Positions 1 through 9,217 of a stretch of 64,000 nt of DNA are shown piece by piece. The notes under the pieces were generated by a model. It searched no databases. It was not told where the DNA came from and saw only the letters and a program-made list of their open reading frames with translations. A program made the position numbers and the translations under genes. Within the stretch, counting starts at the first letter, position 1. Each line of letters begins with the position of its first letter. The stretch is from Adenanthera pavonina. Lineage: Eukaryota; Streptophyta; Magnoliopsida; Fabales; Fabaceae. The DNA is taken from assembly GCA_026686845.1 (NCBI GenBank), contig JAIVEN010000007.1, positions 39,615,001 to 39,679,000 on the forward strand, in the 5' to 3' direction.

Positions 1-2565
1 TCGCTGCGAAGTACGTGGGGAAGCCTGTGGTGAACTATCCATTGCTTTCCCCTACTGTTCCTCCGCGTCCACTGGAACTTGGTGTGGGTGGTTTTGGTGG
101 GGACGTATATGGAGGTGGAGATGTTGTTAGGTCTATGAGTGGGCCCACCGAAGCTGATAAGCCAATGATAATAGAACTAGCAGTGGCTGCCATGGAAGAG
201 CTGGTGAGGATGGCACAAATGGGTGAGCCCTTATGGATGACCACTCTTGATGGAACTACCACTGTGCTTAACGAGGATGAATATATCAGAAGTTTCCCTC
301 GTGGGATTGGTCCAAAACCTGCCGGCTTCAAGTGTGAAGCGTCACGAGAAACTGCTGTTATTATCATGAACCATATTAATCTTGTTGAGATTCTCATGGA
401 TGTGGTAGGCACGCATTAGGGCTTCAATAATCATAACATTTGGTTATTTTCGTTTCTTTGTTACCTTGCGCTTCTCGACTTGACATGTTTTTTTTTTTTA
501 AAAAAAATCAGAATCAGTGGTCCACAGTGTTCTCAGGGATAGTCTCAAGAGCAATGACTCTGGAAGTGTTATCAACAGGAGTGGCTGGGAACTACAATGG
601 TGCCTTGCAAGTGGTACATATTTGTGAAATTAGAACTTCCCTTAGTTATTCTCCTCGGAAATTAACAGTACAAAAAACTGAACATCATTCTGTCAAAATA
701 AAACATATATAAAGAAAATCGAACTTTTGATTGTGCGCAGATGACGGCAGAGCTTCAAGTTCCTACACCTCTAGTGCCAACTCGGGAGAGTTATTTTGTA
801 AGATATTGCAAACAGCACGGGGAAGGGACATGGGCAGTGGTGGATATATCGTTGGACAATTTGCGCCCTAGTCCTTCAGTTAGATGTAGAAGAAGGCCAT
901 CCGGCTGCTTAATTCATGAAATGCCTAATGGCTACTCAAAGGTAATTATGAAGTAGATATTTATATATTTTGGTATTTGTTTAATTAATGACTTCTCTAT
1001 GGAGTTTAATTATGCCTTGGAAAAACTTGATGGCCTAGGTGACGTGGGTGGAGCATGTAGAAGTGGACGATAGAGGAGTTCATGATCTATACAAGCAGCT
1101 TGTCAGCTCTGGACATGCTTTTGGGGCAAAACGTTGGGTGGCTACTTTGGATCGACAATGTGAAAGGCTTGCTAGTTCCATGGCAACCAACATTCCTACC
1201 GGTGATGTTGGCGGTATTCATTCTATTCATCTTCCACATATCCTTATTAATTTCTATAGCTTAAAAGAACTGGGGTTAAGTGAAGTGGAATTTCTTGTTA
1301 TTGTTTGTGTAGTGATAACCAATCAAGAAGGGAGGAGGAGTATGCTGAAACTGGCAGAGAGAATGGTGATGAGCTTTTGTGCAGGAGTGAGTGCTTCGAC
1401 TGCACATACGTGGACTACACTGTCTGGAACTGGGGCTGATGATGTAAGGGTCATGACCCGAAAGAGTGTGGATGACCCAGGAAGACCTCCTGGTATTGTT
1501 CTCAGTGCTGCTACTTCTTTTTGGCTTCCAGTTCCACCTAACAGAGTTTTTGATTTCCTCCGTGATGAGAACTCCAGAAGTGAGGTATATATATATGTCA
1601 TGCAACCTTTCAGAAATCTATTTTCTTCGTGTTTTATAATTAAGCACCATCGGTCTTTCGCTTGAGTTTGATCTGAAGTACCCCAAGTTTCATACTTTCG
1701 TATTCGTTTTCTGCTAACAATTTCTGTTTCCTATCCAATACTTCAATTTGCAACATACCTTTCTTTCGAAATTGCCAGCTTTCTAAAAGCGGGCCCCAGT
1801 TATGTTAAAGAGCACTTCTTTTGCTCCATTTTCTGTGCCATTCGACTTTACTCATTCTTTTCTATCGAAAATTTAAAATCAAAGTCATTTTTTAAAATTA
1901 TTCGAAAAATATAATATATATAAAATCGCATACTTATTGCACACTTACATGGCTCAAAGTTATGTGTTCTTTATGCATTGTATTATCAAATCTATTTTGA
2001 TTAACACTTTCAAATCCCCATATATAATAACAGTGGGATATTCTTTCCAATGGTGGAGTTGTCCAAGAAATGGCGCATATAGCTAATGGCCAAGATACGG
2101 GGAATTGTGTATCTCTCCTGCGGGTAAATGTATGTTCTTCTGATCATTAACGTGCACCTCATTTCCAGTCCATATAGCAAATTTGAATAATAACTAACAT
2201 GGACATATAAACGTATAACACTGTAGAGTGCGAATTCTAGCCAAAGCAATATGTTAATACTGCAAGAAAGCTGCACAGACACAACGGGGTCGTTTGTGAT
2301 ATATGCACCAGTGGACATAGTAGCAATGAACGTGGTTCTAAATGGAGGTGACCCTGACTACGTGGCCCTTCTTCCTTCTGGATTTGCTATATTGCCAGAT
2401 GGAACCACAGGACATGGAGGATCTCTCTTGACTGTTGCTTTCCAAATTTTGGTTGACTCAGTTCCTACGGCCAAACTCTCTCTTGGATCTGTTGCAACTG
2501 TCAATAATCTCATTGCCTGCACTGTTGAGAGAATTAAGGCTTCTTTATCCTGTGAAGCTGCCTAA
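1..2565 (+). CDS. HDG2: HD-ZIP IV homeodomain-leucine zipper START protein, C-terminal part (HDG2-like)
   Basis: Partial gene cut by the left edge; 528 residues remain. Exons: 3(frame)-404, 512-613, 741-941, 1039-1213, 1313-1584, 2034-2129, 2227-2565 (TAA). All introns are GT-AG and the phases join without a stop. The protein lacks the homeodomain and zipper, which lie outside the window, and contains the linker (YVGKPVVNYPLLSP), the START lipid-binding domain (PTEADKP, EEYARTFPRGIGP-like, VAGNYNGALQV, WVEHVEVDDRGVH) and the conserved HD-START-associated C-terminus (NQEGRRSMLKLAERM, TTLSGTG, DPGRPPGIVLSAATSFW, ILVDSVPTAKLSLGSV, NNLIACTVERIKAS). From memory it is closest to Arabidopsis HDG2, an epidermal/stomatal and trichome regulator; PDF2/ATML1 and ANL2 fit less well in the linker. 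The family acts in the nucleus in L1/epidermal cells. The HDG2 assignment is inference; the HD-ZIP IV assignment is firm. Confidence 0.93.
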
Positions 2566-2843
2566 GCTTCATCACTGTTATATTGAACTACTAATTTATT
2601 TAGGGTAAGTTGAGCTTATCATCCAATGTCTGAGCATTCCGGCCCATTTTATTTATTACTCTAGTTGTGTTCAAGCATGTGTATTTTTCTTTTAAAAAAA
2701 TGGAAATATGTTGAGAAAATTAGTAGTATAATTTTATGTGATATCTCTCATATGACTATTAACGGAAGATTTTTTGAACAAAACTACTAACAAGTGTGTG
2801 ACAATATTGTAGCAAAATATCTTTATTAGTTTCTTGAGCCTTG

Positions 2844-2865
2844 ATATATATATATATATATATAT
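2844..2865. repeat. (TA)n microsatellite in the 3'UTR intron
   Basis: About 11 uninterrupted TA units within the inferred 3'UTR intron of the HD-ZIP gene. Confidence 0.85.
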
Positions 2866-3059
2866 GATCTATTTTGCTGCTCAATTCCTAGTTGTTGTTC
2901 CTTATTGAAATGGTCTGTTTGCTTGGTTGATGGTATTGCAGTTCAGAAGAAGGATCAAAGGAGCGGAGGTATTATTAATTAATAACATATATACATAATT
3001 ATGGAGCTAGAATGGGAAGGTGGTCTGGAACTTCGGCTTATATATATAGGAGATGAGGA

Positions 3060-3144
3060 GAAGTCAAGAGCGCACCTTATTGAATGATCCCTTCTCAGTT
3101 GTTGAAGATATAACTGAGAGAATTGAGGTTCGGGATTTGACTTC
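3060..3144 (+). promoter_or_regulatory. Nested inverted repeat (RNA stem-loop) in the HD-ZIP IV 3'UTR
   Basis: Outer arms GAAGTCAA (3060-3067) and TTGACTTC (3137-3144) are perfect reverse complements. Inside them lie inner arms TCTCAGTT (3093-3100) and AACTGAGA (3112-3119), also perfect, around an 11-nt loop; ACCT (3074-3077) can pair with AGGT (3126-3129) between them. The arms nest correctly to form one compound hairpin in the transcript. Conserved 3'UTR elements have been described in HD-ZIP IV genes of other plants, as far as I recall; whether this is the same element is not known. Confidence 0.5.
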
Positions 3145-3563
3145 CTTCCATGCATATACCAAAATGCAGTATGAGCTTAAATTAAACCTTACTCCTTTAC
3201 TACCTTTTCTATTTTTAAGACTACATGCATGGTTAGACTTAGCTAGCTTTTTGGATAACTAGGACTTTAGCTTTAATGTTACCTTCATTCCTATGCATCT
3301 CCTTCTTCATTTGTTATTTTATGTGTATCAGAATTCAGCACTAGTTGGTGGAAAGCTTCCTCCCACTAGTGTTCACTGGTTAATTTTCTCACCATCTCTT
3401 ATTAAGTTTTGAAATATTGGTGCTGCTCATTCGGCTAATTCCCTTTCGTTTACTTAATTCTCTTATTTTGTATTCATTATAACTCTAATGTTGGATCTAG
3501 TTGGCCTTTGTAAAGAAGAAAATTTCGGTTGCTATACTATCTTACGAATGGCTATAAGATCTA

Positions 3564-3989
3564 GGCTCCGTTTGTTTCAGTTTTTTCTTATGTGAAAATC
3601 ACTTTTTTCATATAAAAAGGTATTTTTAAAATTTTTTTTGGTATTTGTTTAAACTTAAAAAAAGAAGCAATTTTCTGCTTATTTTGAAAAGTTACTTCAA
3701 GTGGTTTTTGAAAAAAAGCAGTTGTGGTGGATGAGAAAGAAAAAGGTAAAAAACAGTTGTGGTAGATGAAAAAGAAAAAATATAAGAGACGGGTACAACA
3801 AAGTAATTTTAAGAATTGCAAAAATAACAATATTTGACCCATGAGAATATTATAATATAAATTTATTTTTTTTCTTTATTCCAACCGAATATAAAATAAT
3901 TTTTACTTTTTTAAAAATCTCTAAATAATTAATTACTTTTTTAAATAATCTAATAATTATTTTTTAAAAAAATTTAAACAAACGGCCCC
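3564..3989. mobile_element. Small non-autonomous DNA transposon (MITE-like), 426 bp
   Basis: The ends are inverted repeats: GGCTCCGTTTGTTT at the left and the reverse complement of AAACAAACGGCCCC at the right (GGGGCCGTTTGTTT), matching at 12 of 14 positions. TA flanks both sides. The interior is AT-rich, has no coding potential and is roughly self-complementary (runs of A on one side, T on the other). The superfamily (hAT, PIF/Harbinger or Tc1/mariner) is not settled by these ends. Confidence 0.55.
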
Positions 3990-4397
3990 TAGTCGGAATT
4001 ATTGTTTGTCATTAGTGGATTGGTTGCACTCAAGCACGTACTACTCCACCTTAGCTGTGATTTAGCTCAACTGACACTAAATTATTGTATTAATCGTTTG
4101 GTCAAATCTGATTAAAAAGATATTGATCGGATATTAATTGAACCTTCTGTGTAATAATCAAAACAATAGCGTTTAGGTTGCAGGAGCACACAAAATTACG
4201 CATGCAACCAACTATATGGAATTTCAATTTCCCTGAAATTAACCAAACACAGAATATTTTCGTCAATTAGGGGCAACCAAAGGAAGCTCAAAAAAGAATC
4301 AGAGTCCTGGAAAACTACATAAACTCAATTGAATAGGGACATGCGGACCCAAAACCAAAAGAAACAAAAGACAAAACCAAACACAGCAAGCGTTATA
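3990..4397. other. Intergenic, no gene seen
   Basis: Convergent intergenic space between the HD-ZIP gene (+) and the EXPERA gene (-). It probably holds the 3'UTR of the EXPERA gene near 4300-4397. No ORF or repeat with support. Confidence 0.5.
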
Positions 4398-5355
4398 TCA
4401 AGCTCTCTTTTTCCTGAGAAATCTCTTGCCACTGCTTGAGGAAGTGGAGCTACAATTCGGCATAAAGCCTCGCAGAGTGGCTATCACACTAAACACCACG
4501 CAAGAGAAGTACACCATCACTAGCTTTTCCGATGCCCTTCCAGAACCCATCAATTCTCCTAACACAGCAGCCTGCAACACACCCAAAAACCAAACATTAT
4601 CCAGCTTAAATCAATCTAGATTTCCACATGATAATTACACCCTATATACATACATACATATATATATTTTGCTGAATACTACATATCACAATCTCTATAT
4701 GCTAATCTTGGATAAGATTCCACAACCCCAATTCTTGTTTTAGTTTAATTCGCACTAGATAATCGATTGACGAGACAGACATCCTGACAACAATATGAAA
4801 TGTCTGTTTTTTCTTGATCCAAAACAAGAAAAGAAAATTAACCATGTCCTAAAAAGAAGAATCTTTTTTAAGAAGCACATTAATGACAGCGAAATTTAAT
4901 CTAAAATTTTTTTACTTGCTCAGTTACCTTTTAGAGTATGGTATCTTAACGACCAAAAACTAATAACAAGTTGGAAATTTTTTAGGAATTATCTTGAAGA
5001 ATCAAATTGAAGAGAACAAATTAATAAATACCATGGAAGCGAAGACAGAAACACCATAGATGAGGCAAGTGGTGTTGAACCAAGGCTTGGCGGCCAGAAG
5101 GCCATAGAGATTCAGAAGAGCAATGGGCCACTGAAAGATGAGCTCAAGCCAAACCAAGCCTACAAAGAAATGGGGCTTCTCGATGATAAGGTAGTCCTGG
5201 TACTCATGGCTGTACCACGTCCTGAACTTGATAAGTGGCTCCGGAAAGTAATTGGTGGGCACACATGTTTGAGCATCTATGAGTGGAGCTACCAGTGCTA
5301 TTAACAGAAAGTAGAGGAACAGAATTACGTCTATGAGCTTTACGCAACAACCCAT
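4398..5355 (-). CDS. Sigma intracellular receptor 2 / TMEM97-like EXPERA-domain membrane protein
   Basis: Two exons on the minus strand: 5355-5032 (ATG at 5353-5355) and 4571-4398 (TAG/stop end); 165 residues, the usual length for plant members. The intron 4572-5031 begins GTATTT and ends TTGCAG, phase 0. The protein starts MGCCVKLID and has four hydrophobic segments: about 5-25 (VILFLYFLLIALVAPL), 60-80 (FFVGLVWLELIFQWPIALL), 95-115 (TTCLIYGVSVFASM) and 120-140 (VYFSCVVFSVIATL). The EXPERA hallmark EKPHFFVGLVWLELIFQWP is intact, and the C-terminus is a basic KKRA-type tail, which suggests ER retention. An upstream ATG in the same frame (5415) would add 20 basic residues; the MGCC start was chosen because the family begins there. 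In animals the family binds sterols and sigma-2 ligands; the plant role is not established. Confidence 0.9.
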
Positions 5356-5421
5356 TTCCCTTAGCCTTACAAGTTTCTCTGTTTTTCTTGCAGGTTTCAC
5401 AGAGATGGCACACAAGAATGA

Positions 5422-5425
<4 letters not shown>

Positions 5426-5454
<29 letters not shown>
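5426..5454. repeat. (GA)n microsatellite in the 5'UTR/promoter of the EXPERA gene
   Basis: About 14 GA units roughly 75-100 nt upstream of the ATG at 5355; on the gene's own strand it is a (CT)n tract. Such tracts are common in plant 5'UTRs. Confidence 0.85.
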
Positions 5455-5455
<1 letters not shown>

Positions 5456-5457
<2 letters not shown>

Positions 5458-6213
5458 TGGGGTTGCAGAAAAAACAGGATCTTGAAATTCTTAAATTTCA
5501 ACAGCACTCCGTCTTTGAATTAATATGGTAAAAATAGGGGCTCTCTTTTTTTTTTTTAAAAAATTCATTTTCCAAAATAAAGGTATAAATAAGTTTGTAG
5601 TTCTTAAATTAGTGGATCTCCCTTTGGTCGAGGCCAAAATAGCAGCACTTCACTAGCTTTGAAGGAAGAGGTTCTAAGCTTTGTTTTCCTCAGGCAAAGT
5701 TTTGTGTTAGAATTTTTTTTTTTTATATATGGAGAATTTGCTGCTTAAAGAACTTTAAATCCAAGTGGTCTGGATTGACTCACTTTGAATTAGTCAAGAC
5801 TCAATTTAATTTTTGTAATGCAGTTGATATTAAAAAAAAAAAGAAGCCATTTCTATGGATCTTTGAAGTTTTTTTTGTTCTCCTAATTGAGTTTTGCTTT
5901 GCTTGATCCTGATTTTTTATTTTGGGAGTTCACATCCCGCACGACAGTTTTAGATTTCGATACGTTGACAATAGAGTTCACTTCTGTACTATGAAAACCC
6001 CACTCAAGACAACTCCAGGATTAGTTGAATTATTTCTTACAATGTTTGTACAGTGAAGTCGTCCCTTTTTACATTAATCTTAAAAGATTTTCAATACATG
6101 ATCGAATATGCTTTTTTGTACTGCTTGTGATATGTGTGGCTATTGCAGGAATGAACCCACTGAGCATTGTACCTTCTTACAGTTTGAATTAGATCCCCCA
6201 AGCAGAGGATGAA
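5456..6213. other. Intergenic, no gene seen
   Basis: Upstream flank of the EXPERA gene. AT-rich with A and T runs; no supported ORF or repeat. Confidence 0.5.
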
Positions 6214-7900
6214 TGTGACATCCATTTTAACGGAATAATATTATAAATGATATTAATTTATTTTGAATTAATTTATAATGATTAGAGAAGTAAAATATTT
6301 AATTAAATTAATTTAAGATTCAAAATATCCTAAAATATAAAAAAGGAGTTTAAAAAGGAAAAATTATTATTTACAATAAAATAAAAAAATAATATTTTAA
6401 ATACTCTGATGTAAGTTAAAATTACAAGTGATACTGGTTATGTGGGTCTTAAGAGGAAAAAATATAAATCTAGTAAAAGATGGGTCCCACATAAATAATC
6501 AATACTAGAGAAGATAAATAGTAAAAAGTAAGTAAGATAGATGGACCTTACATGAAAAAGTAAAAGAGAAAGATAATGAGTCCATTAGATAAAGTAAATA
6601 GGAAGGACACTGAGAATAGAAAATCCGATTCAAAAAGTACTCAAAGCAGAGCTAAATTTATCTGCAAAAGTAAAAAGTACACTATCTGTTTTTTTTGATT
6701 TGACATAAAGTAAGGAGGGAAAAGTTAAACATTTTTACCCTTCCCTACTCCCTCACAAGCCCAAAAATATCTAGGGATATAATGGGTAATTGATATATTA
6801 AATGTGAAAATAATTGTAAGCCTTCGGATTAAATCCCGATATGATGGTCTATAAAAATCAGACCTTCCTATAAATACCCCCTCCCTTTCCCCATTTTCAC
6901 ACACAACTCACGCAAGAGTGGTAGTGTGAGAGAGGGAGCCTTGGGGGAGAAGAGGAAGAAAGAAGGAAGGAGGAAGGAAGGAAAGACAAGTAAGGATCTT
7001 TTGAGGTAAACTCCTACTTTATATCTATTCTAAATTTTCTCTTTATTTATTTAGTTTAAAAATTAGTTAGAGTTTAAGTTATTTTCTTCTTCTCTCTTAT
7101 TCCTCTATTTGGATCAAGATATGATTTTGAGGGAGAAATTTATAGTTTATGGTTGAATTAGATTTATATTATGACATTAAATTATTAAGTGACGTTTAAT
7201 GATACTTTAGGTTTCAATGAAGTTAAGGAAGTGATCTAAAGCTAAGTGAAAATAATGTTCAAAGAAAAGTTAGTAAAACTTAAAGGTAGTCTCTTGCCCT
7301 TACTTAATATTATTACTTATAAATATTTTATATGTTATAATGATTGTAAATGATGTCATGTTACTGTTATGAAAACTTTTCTATGATTGGTTGCTGTTTT
7401 ATGTTAAGGGTTAAGCCCCGAGATACCCATTTACTAAGCTATTATGCTGCCGAAATTTTGTTAGACAATATGAAAATTTTGATGATTTAATAAAAGTATG
7501 TTATGTTTTCAAATGTTTTTATGATGATATGATGATATGTGTAAGTTGACTATTAAGGTTTTCTCAATCTCACCCCATAGTTAACTAATGTTAGGGCCAA
7601 GTCATGGCAAATGGGAGCATGAGAAATAATGATGATGAAACTTTGCTGAAAGCTATTAATATTTTATTTATGTATTGTCTGCTTCTGATTACTGTATAAA
7701 TTTGTACATATCTCTAAAAATTCATTGGTCTATATGTATAGATAGATTTATGTCTTAGGAACAAAATGACATTCGTTTGGATATATTTGGAGCTATATAA
7801 TGGTAGTTATTCCTGTTTTACCAAAATTGTTCCCGTAGACATTATTTCTGACCTTTGATGACATATATTGCTGCTATGACCAGTAGGAGTAGAACAAATG
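6214..7900 (+). mobile_element. Possible solo LTR or LTR-retrotransposon remnant
   Basis: The stretch starts with TGTGACATCC, resembles the start of plant Ty3/gypsy LTRs, and contains a TATA box (CCTATAAATACCCC near 6871), a purine-rich leader after it (6930-6990), a donor-like GAGGTAAAC, and the phrase GCCCCGAGATACCC...CTGCCGAAATTTT (about 7414-7460) that I associate with gypsy LTRs. No protein-coding remains were seen and no clean target-site duplication or TG...CA end was found, so the right border is a guess. It could instead be an ordinary non-coding transcript with a TATA promoter. Confidence 0.3.
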
Positions 7901-8636
7901 TACAAAAAAAAATATGATTAGAAAGTAGACAAGTAAAGCTTTTCAATGATGCTAAGTATATGTCAAATGGCTATGTATATTAAGAGAAATGAATTTTTAA
8001 AGTTAAGGTTCAGATTTTTTGACAGAAACAGAGACATGAAATGAACAGTAATATATTTATAATAAACTGTACGAATTGGTACGTTTATTTCTCAGTTTCT
8101 GATTTTTTCCTAAAAATTAGAGATGTGCATGATTTTTAGAAACTTAAACTACTGAAAAAGAATTTTTCTATATTTAGTTATGATTTTTGAAAAATCACTA
8201 CGTAATGAGCTATAAACCAGTAAAAATGATTTTGTACAATCTTAAAATTTTAATTAGTTTGAGTTTTTCTAAAAATATTTTCATATATCAAATAAGTAAT
8301 TTTCATAGAAAAATATTTCTAAATATAAGATGTAACATTGAAGTTGGGAGTTGTTCCTTTTTCGACAAATGCTTTTAGAACAATATAGTTTTGGTTTTTG
8401 GTAGCATGTTGCTTTCATGGGGTCTTAATTTTTTAACTCCAGTTTCTTACAACGTCACCATACAAATATCAAACAAATTTAACACTTTCCTTTTTAGAAC
8501 ATACATCGTTGCATTGCATCATAAATTTTTTTCGTTACTTTTCCTGCGTATATAAAATTAAAATAATGAAGATAATTGTTTGCTTCGGTATGATTATGAG
8601 AGGGGATGAGTCAGAGTGGAGAAGTGAAAGAAACAT
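7901..8636. other. Intergenic, nothing recognised
   Basis: AT-rich sequence, short accidental ORFs only (for example 8187-8378), no supported gene. Confidence 0.5.
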
Positions 8637-8885
8637 CCCTTTAATTCTTAATATAAGACCCTTTTAACCGAATCATGCGAATTAAGAATTAAAATTAAAA
8701 CTAATTAACTACCTCAATTTCTCTACAAATTTTAATATTTTTCTAAAATTACCCTTATTTAATCTCTCTCTTTCTCTTTAGATACATTAAATAGGGACAT
8801 TTTTCTGGAAATGTATAATAAATACTACCTCATATATTATAAAGGATCTTATATTCAGGACCAGGATAAAAAATCCTATATATCG
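8637..8885. mobile_element. Degenerate Stowaway-like MITE, copy 1
   Basis: About 230 bp aligns clearly, by eye, with the element at 62340-62593: shared blocks are TTAATATAA, CGAATTAAGAATTAAAATTA, TTTCTAAAA(T/C)TACCCTTATTTAATCTC, ATACATTAAATAG and ATAATAAATACTA. The terminal CTCCCTC repeats are decayed here. Confidence 0.6.
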
Positions 8886-9217
8886 GAATTTCTTATGGAT
8901 ACCAGAACAAGAAACAGGGGGCTGAAGTACAGGTATTTGCCAAGAAATGGATTGCTATATATAGTAAACCTGCATGGAATGGACAGTGAAACATGGCCTA
9001 GTCTTCTGCAGCTGGGGTCTCATATTCTGTTTGCACTTTTGACGCTGGATTGACTCATGATCACCTTCCTTCAAGATTCAAGAACCTTCGTCTTCTGCGT
9101 TTCATCATGCAACCCTAACAACTTGATCGCCCCTTAAGATTTGAATTTCGATGGGGGCCGGTTGAATTTCCACAAGATTACTCCAACATCATCAAGGTTT
9201 CTATGTACAAAACATGA
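8886..9217. other. 3' flank of the GTPase-like gene
   Basis: Contains the 3' side of the minus-strand SGP-like gene. A plus-strand ORF of 80 codons (8811-9053) overlaps the MITE and has no recognisable domain. Confidence 0.4.

Larger units (their letters stand above)
2566..3260 (+). other. 3'UTR of the HD-ZIP IV gene, with an intron at about 2605-2941
   Basis: After the TAA at 2565 a strong donor (AGG|GTAAGT, GT at 2605) pairs with a pyrimidine-rich acceptor (ATTGCAG, AG at 2940-2941), suggesting a 337-nt intron wholly inside the 3'UTR. The downstream 3'UTR exon begins near 2942 and includes the nested inverted repeat annotated at 3060-3144. The 3' end is not visible precisely; no perfect AATAAA was picked out. 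Confidence 0.55.

Noticed and set aside
5204..5413. 69-codon minus-strand ORF overlapping the EXPERA exon
   Set aside because: Alternative frame of the real exon; the EXPERA motifs lie in the other frame.
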